DNA of 64,000 nt from Metaphire vulgaris (GCA_018105865.1 CM030837.1:6090225-6154224), one strand, 5' to 3'; counted from the stretch's first letter, positions 35,401 to 47,432 are shown. Notes: generated from the letters alone by a model not told the origin. Program-made: numbers and translations.

Positions 35401-36561
35401 GTGTAAAGAATTTGAAAGAAGGCAAAGGATACATGTATAGACCCTATTGATGCAATCAGAAAACGGAGGACGAGTAAAGCGCCAATGAAGAATTGAAGGC
35501 AACGTTCGATGATTCCAGAATTTTTATGGCGGAGGTTGAAGATGCCATCTGTTGCTGTCGAATCTGTGGGCGACGCTCCATCGTTCCTTTGATTGCTGTC
35601 TGACTTGCTCTATAGGAGCGATCTGATCTCACGTGTTTCCTCTGGCTCTGAATGCCTAATAGGTGCAACTTAATTAATAATCGTCGATCAATCCAAGACC
35701 TAGTCACGCTTCAGCGACTTTGATTTTAGGCCGTCATGCGGGGACACAGACAGACAGACAGACAGACCGACCAATATTGGCGGCGGAATAAAGAATGGGA
35801 ATGAAAAATCGCCTGCTTTTACTGACCATGTTTACCGTAACCGTAGCAGGCGTAGACCGGTAATTTGAAAGGAATTATTGATGGCGGTAGCTATGGAGCT
35901 GCTTGGTAATGGCGGCACAAGGATCGGGCAAATAGGCTTAGCGTAGGCCTACGTGTGCGCCTTCAGTCTTAAGCATTTAGGCCTAGATGATCTGCAGTTC
36001 GTGTAAAAGCATAGAACCTATCTAGGCTTTATCTGAATAAATACTGGCACAAGATGTTCGCGTGGTTCAGTGTAATTAAGGAAATGTCCTGACTGAACAT
36101 CAGTTAATCGTTGGCTACAGTTTCCAGCTGTCGGTTTTAATGTGATAATATAAGCAGTTAGGATTAGGAAAGACAACATCGAACTGATAAGGAAAACCAG
36201 AAATAGAGAAGAGTGGGAATCCATGATCGCCGACTGAGCAATGCACGGCACATGAAGAAGAAGAAGAAGAATCAGTTAGGCCACTATCAGGCCCTATTGC
36301 GTCTCTAAAACAGATTTGTATTTTAATTTTGTTTGTGGGCTTGCCAGATGCCAGGATAACTGCACGTTGTCGATGAAACGGCATCGGCGCATCCAAACAT
36401 CGACAGATATTTTGCTGAGATAGCCTAACTGTTTACCTAAGCTAACAGCTAAAGAATTCCGATTTATATAGAGGTCTACATGCAATAACCTTCAGCAATC
36501 GACATTGTCCACCAACGTCATATATCAGGTGACATCGGCTTTCGAATTCGTGAAGATCAGA

Positions 36562-36622
36562 ATGCTGTTTTCAATGGCAGCGTTTTGTCTGTTGACTGTG
36601 ACAACCAACAAAGGTGCGCACG
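36562..36622 (+). CDS. Lectin receptor exon 1: signal peptide
   Basis: MLFSMAAFCLLTVTTNKGAH; A at -3 of the ATG; donor GTAAG at 36623, phase 1. Confidence 0.7.
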
Positions 36623-37112
36623 GTAAGAAACCTAAACGTTACAGAAAAAGCTCATTTTAAAAACTGTTAAACAGTCGGCGAACTTTGCTTATTGAATTTG
36701 TGCGCGTTGAGTCGCCATTGAGGAGCAACAGTGGCGGTTCCACGTGGGGATGAGTGAGGATGCATCCCCCACCGGACTTCAGAACTTTTTTCGCTTGTGA
36801 AACTTATTTTTGGTTAAAAGTATAGTAAAACTAAGGGGAAAACTGCGGATGACCATTTTTGCTTGTCAACCTATTTTTCGATAAATGTGTAATAAGATTA
36901 GGCCTAGGGGAAAATGTCCCTGGTTGTCGGCCTTTTTCGACAAAGTTTATTAATTTTTACCTTCTCTTTTCATTCCCACCAAATTCCTATGAATTCATTT
37001 CACTCCCCACCAAGAAATCCTGGAACCGCCACTGAAGAGCAACGATAGATATGGAGCTTATAGACTACCGGTACCATAATTTTAGGACAGAAAGGAAATC
37101 AGACAGACACTT

Positions 37113-37146
<34 letters not shown>

Positions 37147-37162
37147 GGACAGGACAGAGACA

Positions 37163-37213
<51 letters not shown>

Positions 37214-37473
37214 GCAGACTGGTCCATTCTATACATAACAAGGGGAAGTTTTATGCTGCTATAAGGCCTAACTAATTCAACTAACTTATTTGGCATAATG
37301 AAGCAATTCAAAATTCTTTCCTCTGACCTGACTGACACTTTAGTTTAAAGGAACTGGCGCTCTGTGTAACAGACATTCAGTTCAGTGTATATAGCTAGAT
37401 ACCGTATCCATTTGATCAGGATATGATTCCCATTCAGCGATCAACGATGCTCAATATAATAATAATGATGACG

Positions 37474-37540
<67 letters not shown>

Positions 37541-40500
37541 TAATAATAATAATAATAATAATAATGATAATAATAATAATAATAAGGTTAAGAGTGGTTC
37601 AGTAGGGTCTGCCCTGTGTGAGAACCACTGATCTGTCTTTGACCGATTTGTCTTGCAGGAGAAAGTGTTTGTCCCAGCCGCGCCCCATCCGGGGTTCAGT
37701 GGAGCGTCTTCGAAGGCGAGACAGACGCTGACCACAGAGTCTGCTACGCCCTCAATGCGGACGGACACGACTGGAAGACAGGTGAAAGCACCTGTCTACG
37801 AGAGACCGGCGGTCATTTGGCAGCGCCTGGAAATTCCACCGACGATTGGAAAAGGCAATTCAGAGGACGAGGCTATTTCTGGATTGGAGGCAGAAAATCG
37901 TCGCCGAATGGCAATGGACAGACGGCCATAAACTAGGTAGGCCTCGGTGGCGTATTTGGACATGCTCCACATGTTCCATGGAGCAGGGCCCCCACATAAT
38001 GGCAGTGTTTAATCTAGACTCTGGACTCCGGGGGCAGGGCCGCCGAGATGGGGACAGGGGCAAGTGCACAGGGGCCCGGTCAGTGTTTATTCTAGCCACC
38101 TTGACATTGGGGGATTTTGAAATGTTTAGGGGGGCAAGGTCTGAGTCTCCACACTTTTGGAGGGGAAATTTCCATCCCCCAGCCAACATATAAAAATTGG
38201 GGGGGGGATTTTAAAACTTGAGGGGAAATTCTCCCAGAGAAGGCCTAGAATAAACACTGGGTATACATACTCCCAAAATCAGACTACCTTAAAAATTTTA
38301 ATGCGTTTTTAAAGATTTTCAAAGTTTTTAAAAGATTAATCATCCCAACCACATTATACCCCTAAATCAAATTCCTGGTTACGCCCCTGGTGAGAAACCA
38401 GTTAAAAAATTATGTTTGGAAGACTTTTCGAAAACAGTTCTCAAGCCAGTGCAGGTGAAATCATCTATTGAGACAGGTGAAAGGAAGCGGTCAAAGAAAT
38501 TCAACTGGGGGGGAGAGTCAAAATGGGAAAGTGAAGATTGTTAAAAACGACTCTTATGTTTGTCAGACCGGTTCTCGAATATTCGAACTTGGAAACGATC
38601 GCTTTATAGGCCAATGCAAGATGAAATTGGCGATTGCGCAATTTTTAATGTCTGTCCTGTGTGAGAAATTAACGCTGTCTTTTATCAAAGAAATTCAACG
38701 GGTTTATGATTCAAAGTCAAATGGTTCCAAGAAGATTGTCTAAATTTTTTTGTTTTCCTTATTGTCTCTGCTACTGTGCTATTGAGTCTGCCGTTTTTCT
38801 AAAGACCGGTAAGATCCTGTCAGTGTTTTATTCTGCGACTTTGTTAATGTAATCTAATTATTACACTTTATAAGGCCTAATAATAATAATAATAGGGCAT
38901 CAATAATAATAATCCATCCGCAATAATAAGGTAATTCCAGAATCAGTCATGAGATGATGATGATGGATGATGATGATGATGGAATGATGATGATGATGAC
39001 AAGAAAATACTCAGTTTATTGAACGAATGACAGCCAAGGGAGAGAGTTAATTTTAATCAGAAATAAAAATAACCAATTTCAGTGTTAGTTCAAGATACAC
39101 TTAACAATGAATCAGTAAACCTTGTGAATGATAATATTTCGGATGGTTTAATACCCCGACTGCAGTATTTTAAAAACCATGCAGGAGACCATTTTTCAAT
39201 ACAATTCTCTTCTACCAGCAGCCAGTGTAACTTTGAAGAAGAGGTTTAATATGATCGTGCTTATTAGTTTTTGTAATGGACCAGGCAATCGAATTTTGGA
39301 TCCATTGAAGCTTTTACCTATTATATCTGGCCATACCTTTGTATAAAGAGAATTGCAATAATCAAGTCTACTGCCGACAAGGGCATTAGCAAGAGGAATC
39401 AGCGCAGGTTTGGGCACAAGGTCGCGAATTTGTCGAATATCTCTGATTTGCTAATCTGATCATAAACTGCTATAGCGCCACTTCACAATGCACCGAAGCA
39501 TCAGCGGATGGCACACCAGATCCCAATCGCACAGGATCCTGGTCAAATCCAGACTATATCGGGCTGGACCACCAGACAATCTCTGGTGGATAAGCCGGGT
39601 AAAAATGACGGGGCTTTAATCTGGTTCTAAATAGACTAGTCGTCGCGTTATGGAAACCAGTACTAAAAATTTTAGAAAGTGACGACCTTTTTGCTTGTCA
39701 GGCGATTTTCATTCAGATTAGGATTTATTGTGACGACCTCTTTTTTGCTTGTTTGTTAGTAAATTTTCGATCTGTTGTGAGGATTTTTTCGGGGGCGCGC
39801 GCAATCACTATCTTTCTTTTGTTCCTGGGGACGGCGGAAATGGTCGTGGGCCATGGGCAACAACGGTGCACGCTACACCTCTGATCCTGTCTTTTCAGTT
39901 GTATAAAATATACTTTAAAATTGCATCTCACTAATTCTCTTCCATGTAGTCAATGGATCAAGTGAACCAATAGCATTTGAACCAATACATGCCCTTGAAA
40001 GTATACACCGCAATTGACTATACCAGAACTTTTTTAAAATAATCTTATTTTGCAATAAAGTATTCCGATCATTTTGGAAACTGTATTAACAATAGAGAAC
40101 CATTTTGTGTCTCGCAAACTTTTACCTCACACTAAACAGAACAAAACAATTCTTATAAAATCAATTTATTAAATTAGTGTTCTTTTTGGAACTGGGCTGT
40201 ATTGATATTGATGTAACAAACGTGGTAGATTCTCGCCGTTGTTTTCCTTAGTGTCGTTTTCACCTTGCATTTTTGATCTTGCCAAAAATTTATCCATTTC
40301 AAATTTCATAGGGCTAAGATTTTTAAGACATGCGTAATAAAAAACGGTATGGGTCAAATGTATCCTTGCGCGCTCAGACGCTGTTGTTTTTACATTGTAA
40401 AGGGCAAACGTCAACGAAAGACGTTAATTTCTGGCAATTGTATCGTTTTTATAAAAAATGGATGTCCGATAATTTTCAAGAAATCTTAGCTGGTGTGAGG

Positions 40501-43500
40501 TTCTATATATGCTCATCCGGCAAAATTTTTAGGAAGGGAACAAAAAAATTAAAATCTTAGTAAAATTTTGAAATTCTTTCATTATTTGGAAAACTAGTGT
40601 GCCGCGGCACACAGTTTGCGAGACACTGATCTATTTGGAGGACTGCCGGTCGACCTGGCGGTTAAGTGATTTTGCCATACTCATAGAATTTTTAAGACGC
40701 GTAAAAAAGGTATGTCCCTGGCAAAATTTTATGAAAGATAATTTTCAAGAAATATTAATATCTATTTCTCTTCATTTTGTCTTATTTGGCAAAACTATGA
40801 ATAATTGTACCTAACATATTTGCCATATTTTCATTCGAATTGAGTCAGGGCTTTCGTTTTGCCATTTATTTATAACTCAGAAGATTCTTTTCAACTAACG
40901 TTCGCCAGATGGCCTAATGCATTTTTAAATATTACATGCTATGATTAGGGTCCGGCACGTTACAACCAGTGATGGGCAACTAGTTAACTAATTATCAGTG
41001 ATGGGCAACTAACTAAAAAACAAAAAAGCTAATTAGTTACTAATTAACTAACAGTCTAGCTAAATTTTTTTAGTTATCTTCATAGTTTAATTAAATATAA
41101 ATAGTTGAGTTAAAATGCTAGTTTGACTGAAAAATTTTAGCTAATAACTAAATAGTTTGACTAAAACGTTTTAGTTGATGTCCCGAATCTTCAATAACAG
41201 TCCATTTTCATTTTTCAATTCTTTTCTGGGTCATTTTTCCAAACAAACTTGACAAACTTGTGTTCCTGCAGTCTAGACTAAGACTTAAATACAGGCCCGT
41301 CTTGTACCTGTGTGGGGCCCCGGGCACCTGTATGGCGGCCTGCGGGGCCCTAGATGTGAAGATCAAATGTTGACAAGCAAAAAAGGTCATCTGCAAAACG
41401 TTTTTGAATTTTGACAAGCAAAAAATGTTTGTGCGTGGCGCGGGGCCCCTAAAATGCGCGGGGCCCCGGGCACTGTGCCCGATTTTTAACACGTAAAGAC
41501 GTGCCTGCTTAAATATTAAAATGACAATAGTTAATTATTTCAATGGTTCATTGACTGACATGTTCATGTTGCGAGCATCGTCTGTGTTTTCATGAACACA
41601 TACCTAATACCTAAGAAATAGTTGTAAAATTAGTTGCAAAAGGTTTAGCTATATTTTTTTAGTTTAGTTAACTATTTAGAAAATTAGTTTGCAGCTAAAA
41701 GTTTAACTACTTATTTCTAGTTTAAATTTAGTTATAGTTTAACTAATGGTTTCTAGCTAGTTGCCCATCACTGGTTACAACACCGTTGAAAAGGGCCACG
41801 ATTCTAAAATGTTTGGGAAACCCAGCTATAGACTGCTTAATAATACACATTTAGGATTTGGGGTTTCCCAAACATATGATATTACTTATAGGGGAATTAT
41901 AGCCAAAATGTTGCATTGAACTAGGCTGAGAATTACTTACTTGCTGTAGTTTGGTAGCTTGCAAGAATATACCGGACAGATGCATGTCCGCTATGGCCTC
42001 AATTTTTTCACCGGACAAATAGCCAAAATACCGGACAGTCCGGTTAAAAGCCGGACATCTGGCAACCCTACGAATGCCAAGAACGCCCGAGTATGAGACA
42101 TCGCGACAAGTATGCGAAGAATTATTGTCCACGGGTTACGATATCAACTCTAAATGGTCAAAACAATAATGGGGGTCCAAGAACAATAATGGGGTCCAAG
42201 TCAAATTATCAAATTATCATTCACCAAGACCTGGCATTCCCATCTGATGTTGTTTTGTAGCTAGCTGTTTTATGTATTTTAAAAATACAATATATATATA
42301 ATTTTACCCACGTTTACGCCAATGTCATCGGCTGATGTTTCTGTGCATTGTGAAGTGGCGCTATAGAAGATTGCATTAAACCAGCAACGTTGCAAAGTAC
42401 ACGGTTTTAAATATCGCACTTTATTTATCTTGTTGACTGTGATTATTTTGTATCTTTGTCGCATAGATAGCCTATTAGGCAGAGGCGTAGCGACGGGGGT
42501 ATGTCGGTATATATATCTCTCTCCCCAAAAATCAGACTACCTTAAAAATTTTAATGTGTTTTTTGAGATTTTCAAAGATTTTAAGATTTATACCCCCAAA
42601 TCACATTATACCCCCAAATCAAATTCCTGGCTACGCCCCTGATATTAGATGGAGATAAACCGGCTGAAATAATTTCACTGTTTTTCAGTCTTTTGAAAAA
42701 TACAAGTTTGAGAAAAAGTTGACGACTTTTTTGCTCGTCAGCGTTTGAATAGTGACTTTTCAGACTAGACTTCATTCATCATTAAAAAACTGACTAAATA
42801 ACTAAGAAACAAATTTTTTTTCCTCAAAATCCAGTCAAATGACGTCCCTGACTTGTAATCTAAAAAATATTTCAGCGGCTGAATAGTGATTTCTTCTTCT
42901 TTCGATGACTATTAATCCAGTCAAGACGAGTAATAATCGAGATTGTTCCTCGGTTTCTGCGGACGCCATCGAGTTCGAAGACTACTGCTTCACGGTCTTC
43001 GCCGGGCCTCCGTCGACGATGACCTGGTACGAAGCGTCCGGGCTCTGTTCCGGCCGGAACGCCTCCCTGGCGGTCTTCCTCTTCGCCGACGTGTTCGACG
43101 GCTTCGTTGCCCAGTTCCGGAGGAGGTCGAACGCCTTCGGCGGAGACAGGAGTGTCGGCTATTGGATCGGACTCAGAAGATCGAAGTGGATCTGGTCGAA
43201 AACAGGTTCAAGAGTATTCAATGACGTAGCCACTTGGGGGGGGGCATGCAGAGGGCCTGGTCAGAGGCGGAACTAAGTGGGCAGGGTGGTACATATGTCC
43301 CCCCGAGCGCCGAGGTAGGCAGCTCCAAAATCGGATTTAAGGTAGAAAAAGAAGAAAGAAGCAAACAAAAATATAAATATGGCTGTAAAGGCCGTCCGCG
43401 CTCATATAACTAACTTAACCAAGCAAAATAATTGACAAATTTTTTGCTTGTCAGGATTTTCGGGAGTTGAGGGGCGCCATCAGTATGTTTTGAGCCCGGA

Positions 43501-46500
43501 GGCCGGACACCCCAGCTCCGCCTCTGAATGGGGCAGTGTTGGAGTTATGAAATTTGAGCTGGGGGGTTGAGGACTGAAATTCAATGAGTGACAGAAACTG
43601 CGTGTACCCGATATGCGATTTTTGGGAGGGTTGCAAAGTTAGCTGGGGTGTGGTTCAACCCCACCAACCCCCCTGGCAACTCCAACCCTGGAATGGGGTA
43701 CTTCGTGTTCCATTCCCATTCTGCCTTGTCCCGTCCCTTCGATGTGGATTGACGCAAGCTGTTAAAATTGATTATTGAAGGGAAGAAAAGAAGAAAAAGT
43801 CGCCATTTTATTCGTGCTTTTATATATCTGTTCGGCTTTTCGCGCAGACCCAATCTTTGGGATGAGTTGGGGAGGAGCACGCGCCCATGTGCCCCCCTCC
43901 GAGTAGATCCGCCGGTGCTCAAAGTGTTTGGCCACTGCTTGCTGCGTATTGTGTCCTAGCGCTGTTGCTAATTTCACAAATCAGCGATGCTTTTATAGCG
44001 AGCAGAGATGATTTAAATTGGCAATTTTTTATATTTTTTGACAATTTTTGCAATTTTTGCATTAATACGTATAAATTAATATTTTCAGTAGACTAATGAC
44101 GCCTCTGACAGTAACTGGCGCCTTACTTCTGATGCTCTCTTAGGCGAAGAAATCTCGTCATCTTTCTGGGGACCGAAGGGTCTGCCCCCTTCCTCAGGCG
44201 ACTGTCTTCTGCTTGAAGTCGGGCTTTCGGTGGCTGCTGTTGGAATGGATTGCAATGTTACGAAGCCTTTTCTCTGCGAAATAAATCGTACAACGGGTTT
44301 GATGAGTAAGTAAGAAATGCTTCTCACGTGATCTATCTATTTGCTTGGAATAATCGACAACAAATTGGCAAAATTCTTCTAAGAGAACCAGACGAAAGTT
44401 AAAATAATGGTGTCTGGTTATATTTTGAAGGAAACAAATTTCGGATTTGACTTTGAGAGAACCAGACGATAGTAAAAATACTGGTGTCTGGAATTTTGAA
44501 ACGGATTTCTTCCAAAAATTCTCCGAAATGAAAATGCTATTGAGAACAGTTAAGGCGAACTCTCTCTCTCCCTCTATGTGTCTGTCTCTCAATCAATCAG
44601 CCAATCAATAAATTAATCAATCAATCAATCACTACACTAAATTTCGAGAATCCGTGTGATTACAGTTGAGTTCAAAAATAACAAGATTTCCATAGTTCCA
44701 CTTTCATGACGCCGAAGTCATCAACAGATGTCATGAACATCAACATATCTGAGTAGACAGGTAATTGATCAGTGACAGGAGAGAGTTGTCATGAAATTCG
44801 ACAAACAAACCGACGATTCAGTAGAACTTTCCCACATGAATTATTATTACTAATTAACTAATTTCGCTAGTAGAGAAATTTTTGCGATTATAGGCCTAAT
44901 AGCGAATCATCTAAAGCTTAATCAAGTGCTTCACAAACTGTTTCCAGCCACGGCACACAGAGGCGGTTTTCCACGTTGGGGATGACTGGGGATGCACCCC
45001 CCACCGACCTTTTTTGCTTGTCGGCGTTTTTCAGCGTTTTCCGCGTCCGAGTCGCTACATGTCACTGGGCCCATGTGTGCAAAACAGAACTGTTGACTTG
45101 TTTGCTTGTCGGCCTTTTTCAGCTGGGTTTACTCAGCAAACACTGCCATTGATCTTTTCTTGCTTGTCACCCTTTTTCGGAATTTATTGCAAGGCTTACC
45201 GCGTCCAGGTCCCATGCAAGACGCGCCATCTTCCTATAAATTAATTGCATAATTGCATTCCCCACCAACTTCCTAGAAATTCACTGCACCCCCCACCAAG
45301 AGTTCTTGGAACCGCCACTGACGGCACACTATCCAAGAAAGACACGGTCAACGGCACACTGCAGCCGAAATACACGCATTTCATGTTAAATGGTGAATTT
45401 GTATTGGCTACTAGTAGTAGGCTAGGCTAGGCTAGACTAGGTTACTAGTAGTATAATATTATACTCTAGTTTAGTATACAGTATAATATTGGCTACCGTT
45501 CTTCATAAGTACATATTTTCTTTGCAGTCTGTTTCACTATTTCATGCTTAACTTCACTGAAGAAATATAAATCAACTTTTAATTAACAATTAATACTGCA
45601 CCATTATTATAATACGTACATAATGCTACACTATTACTGTAAACAGTAAATCAGTAAACAGCGTTTTGCGAAAAAATTGGACGTGACTGGAGGAAACGGG
45701 TGTGATTTTTGGATTCAGGGCACCAAAATGCATAAAAATCATATTATGCTATCTTCAAGTCAGCAAAAAATTGACGTAGACCAGTGTTATTATACTACTT
45801 TCCAACATTTTGCCACCACGGCACACTTCTACCGTTGCTGCGGCACAGTTGTGTGCCACGGCACACAGGTTGGGAAGCACTGGCTTAATCCGTTGTTCTC
45901 GTTACCAGGTACACTTGCTTCGACCTCTTCCTCTGAACAAGGGACAACCAGAGCTTCCAGCGGTAGAATAACCGAACGAGGAGTTGTGGGTAAGGAGTCT
46001 CTCAGGAAATTTCCCATTTCATACTTATCGCTCTCCTATACTTCGATGAGTACAAGAGAGTGGCGTAACCAGGCAGTGTTTATTCTAGCCACCTTGACAT
46101 TGGGGGGATTTTGAAATGTTTGGGGGGGCAAGGTCTGAGTCTCCACACTTTTGGAGGGGAAATTTCCATCCCCAGCCAAAATAATTTGGGGGGGATTTTA
46201 AAACTGGGAGGGGATTCCCCCAGAGAAGGCATAGAATAAACACTGGTAGCCAGGGTTCTGTAATAGGGGAGCACGTCGACATTTTCAGGTGAAAAATCTT
46301 GATGACGGAAAATAAAAAGGTTGTCGTGTGTCAAGCTATCATACAGTACTTCCTGCTGCCCTCCCTCCCCAAAGTACTCAACGGTTTTGCATAAATGAGA
46401 CGACGGGTCCCAGTCCGAATGGGAGGGGAGGTGCGGGGGCGGTCCCCATGGCTACACCAATGGTACAAGATACGACAGACATAATGTCTGCGATGATGAT

Positions 46501-47308
46501 GATGTTGTTGCTGATGATATATAGACGATTATGATCGCTTTAATGATTATTCATTATATAAAAGTCTTTGAAAGACGACAGCATGAGACCGTACCTTTTA
46601 TAATATAATGTAATGTAATGTAATTAGCTATTTATATTGCGCCTAATCAATCAATGTTAGCAAGAGCATTATAAGTGGCGATTCCAAGAATTCTTGGTGG
46701 GGGAATGCAAGGAATTTTTAGGAGGTTAGTGGTGGGATGCAATTAATTTCCAGGAAGTTGGTGGGCGATGAGATGAAATCCCAAGAAAAGTTTACAATCA
46801 AAAAAGGTCATAAACAATGTTTTGTTCCGCAAATGTAGATAATAAAACTTCTCAAAAAAGCCATGACAAGCAAAAAAGGTCACCAGCCCTGTGTTTTGTA
46901 TACAAATACGTAACGACTTGGACCGGTAAACTCCCTGAAACCATGACAATCAAAAAAAGCTCGGTGGGGAGGTGCATCCCCAGTCATCTCCAACGTGGAA
47001 CCGCCCCTGATTCTTATTAATTTCGCCGCTCAAATATAAGGCAGGGTGTCCTTTTATCCTCATCTATGAATAGTAAAATATTTCCTGGAAAGATTGCTTT
47101 TATTAGGTTTGACTGCTGCGAGTGAAATGTCAGAGTCGTTGTTGTTTCTGATTCGTTAGGTGGCTTGGTGTTCGTCGTTGCCATGATAATCATAGTTGTC
47201 ATCGTCTTGGTCGCCATGTCAATTTGCCTCTGCAAACGGATGAGGTCTGTGCAAGAAGAGATCAGAGCTAAGCACCGAGAATTCGAACCCGTTTACAGCA
47301 GATATTAA
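36562..47308 (+). CDS. Type I membrane protein with two C-type lectin domains
   Basis: Exons: 36562-36622 (signal peptide), 37659-37936 and 38477 to 38660 or 38723 (lectin domain 1), 42921-43205 and 44144-44305 (lectin domain 2), 45909-45989 (Ser/Thr/Gly stalk), 47160-47308 (TM and tail). All junctions are phase 1. Domain 1 carries FWIGGRKSS and EWQWTDGHKL, then FNWGGESKWESEDC; two single-base frameshifts interrupt it. Domain 2 is intact: YCFTVF, MTWYEASGLC, YWIGLRRSKWIW, GDCLLLEV and MDCNVTKPFLCE. No EPN/QPD plus WND calcium-sugar motif is visible, so sugar binding is uncertain. The TM segment is VFVVAMIIIVVIVLVAMSI, followed by CLCKRMR (stop-transfer) and a 20-residue tail ending EPVYSRY. 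Likely a surface receptor in recognition or adhesion; ligand unknown. Confidence 0.8.
36729..37034. mobile_element. hAT-like MITE, CAGTGGCGGTTCCA family
   Basis: Termini CAGTGGCGGTTCCACG and CTGGAACCGCCACTG; target duplication A(G/A)GAGCAA, 7 of 8, at 36721-36728 and 37035-37042. A-run motif at 36848-36869 plus weaker ones. In intron 1 of the lectin gene. Confidence 0.85.
37111..37214. repeat. (GACA)n microsatellite
   Basis: Imperfect GACA repeats, about 25 units. Confidence 0.95.
37458..37586. repeat. (TAA)n microsatellite
   Basis: About 40 imperfect units, ending in GGTTAAGAGTGGTTCAGTAG, the inverted tail of the LINE family seen at 26985. Confidence 0.95.
37659..37936 (+). CDS. Lectin receptor exon 2: first half of C-type lectin domain 1, frameshifted
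   Basis: GESVCPSRAPSGVQWSVF through GYFWIGGRKSS, then EWQWTDGHKL one base out of frame. The break is at about 37900-37905 (one base missing). Acceptor TTGCAG, donor GTAGGC, phase 1. Confidence 0.8.
38081..38259. mobile_element. hAT-like MITE, CAGTGTTTATTCTAG family
   Basis: CAGTGTTTATTCTAG...CTAGAATAAACACTG, nearly identical inside to copies at 46074-46245 and 56456-56642. Flanked by pieces of other elements, so no clean target duplication. Confidence 0.7.
38477..38723 (+). CDS. Lectin receptor exon 3: second half of domain 1, frameshifted, end uncertain
   Basis: GERKRSKKFNWGGESKWESE-DC, then, after an extra T near 38539, KNDSYVCQ and CKMKLAIAQFL. The donor may be GTGAGA at 38661 (strong, loses the last Cys) or GTTCCA at 38724 (weak, keeps LCEK). 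Both give phase 1, which fits the next exon. Confidence 0.5.
39180..39610. repeat. Two dispersed-repeat fragments
   Basis: 39350-39400 reads LVGSRLDYCNSL on the minus strand, the CR1 motif SRLDYCNSLL. 39466-39510 (GCTATAGCGCCACTTCACAA) recurs inverted at 42320-42370. Confidence 0.45.
40967..41773. mobile_element. hAT-like element, CAGTGATGGGCAACTAG family
   Basis: Termini CAGTGATGGGCAACTAG and CTAGTTGCCCATCACTG; perfect target duplication GTTACAAC at 40959-40966 and 41774-41781. AT-rich interior of TTAGTTA/AACTA words, no ORF. Host of the nested MITE at 41292. In lectin gene intron 3. Confidence 0.88.
41292..41517. mobile_element. hAT-like MITE nested in 40967-41773
   Basis: Termini CAGGCCCGTCTTG and AAGACGTGCCTG; perfect target duplication CTTAAATA at 41284-41291 and 41518-41525. 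Interior GGGGCCCCGGGCAC at both ends and two A-run motifs (41371-41391, 41412-41430). Confidence 0.88.
42480..42641. mobile_element. hAT-like MITE, CAGAGGCGTAGCGACG family
   Basis: CAGAGGCGTAG...CTACGCCCCTG with imperfect target duplication xTATTAGx. The interior (AATCAGACTACCTTAAAAAT) recurs at 38278 and inverted in 61360-61526. Confidence 0.75.
42921..43205 (+). CDS. Lectin receptor exon 4: first half of C-type lectin domain 2
   Basis: Starts KTSNNRDCSSVSADAIEFED, then YCF, SGLC and YWIGLRRSKWIW. GC-rich relative to its flanks. The start at 42921 keeps phase; the upstream frame is closed by TGA at 42887. Confidence 0.85.
43262..43526. mobile_element. hAT-like MITE, CAGAGGCGGA family
   Basis: CAGAGGCGGAACT...AGCTCCGCCTCTG inverted ends; A-run motif at 43433-43454; no clear target duplication. 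Lies in lectin gene intron 4. Confidence 0.6.
44144..44305 (+). CDS. Lectin receptor exon 5: second half of domain 2
   Basis: EEISSSFWGPKGL, GDCLLLEVG and MDCNVTKPFLCE supply the last three cysteines of the fold. Donor GTAAGT, phase 1. Confidence 0.85.
44924..45882. mobile_element. hAT-like element, GTGCCGTGGCACAC family
   Basis: Left AAGTGCTTCACAAAC and right TTGGGAAGCACTG; perfect target duplication GCTTAATC at 44916-44923 and 45883-45890. The GTGTGCC-GGCACAC subterminal repeats are typical of these ends. Holds the nested MITE at 44958. Confidence 0.82.
44958..45320. mobile_element. hAT-like MITE nested in 44924-45882
   Basis: Termini CAGAGGCGGTTTTCCACG and TTGGAACCGCCACTG; perfect target duplication ACGGCACA at 44950-44957 and 45321-45328. 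Three A-run motifs in one orientation (45005-45023, 45093-45112, 45150-45170). Confidence 0.9.
45909..45989 (+). CDS. Lectin receptor exon 6: stalk
   Basis: 27 codons, TLASTSSSEQGTTRASSGR, probably O-glycosylated. Donor GTAAGG, phase 1. Confidence 0.7.
46074..46245. mobile_element. hAT-like MITE, CAGTGTTTATTCTAG family
   Basis: Inverted CAGTGTTTATTCTA ends; flanks GTAACCAG and GTAGCCAG are near-duplicates, offset by one base. Confidence 0.7.
46673..47009. mobile_element. Decayed MITE of the CGGTTCCA family
   Basis: Left AAGTGGCGATTCCAAGAAT and right CAACGTGGAACCGCCCCTG. Three A-run motifs (46794-46814, 46863-46882, 46943-46960), all in one orientation. Ends 150 bp before the TM exon. Confidence 0.65.
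47160..47308 (+). CDS. Lectin receptor exon 7: transmembrane helix and short tail
   Basis: One hydrophobic helix, then CLCKRMR and a charged tail ending VYSRY, TAA. An internal AG|GT at 47245 allows splicing to 48185 in frame. Confidence 0.8.
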
Positions 47309-47429
47309 TTTCTATAGGTTGTTCGTGTCTAGCTATCCATGCTATTCATGTTCGATCGATTTAGCCTAAACCAACTTTTCAAAATTTCTTAATTTCCACG
47401 AACATAATAGATCTTGCTCTCTAGAAATG

Positions 47430-47432
47430 ATC

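Noticed and set aside
37653..38193. Plus-strand frames of 92 and 115 codons over lectin exon 2
   Set aside because: Alternate frames of the lectin exon running on into a MITE; only the short stretch EWQWTDGHKL-frame is real.
40600..40640. GCCGCGGCACACAG resembling a palindromic regulatory site
   Set aside because: Same word as the subterminal repeat of the hAT element at 44924-45882, so a transposon remnant.
42943..43224. 93-codon frame over lectin exon 4
   Set aside because: Arg/Leu-rich alternate frame of a GC-rich exon; lacks the lectin cysteines.
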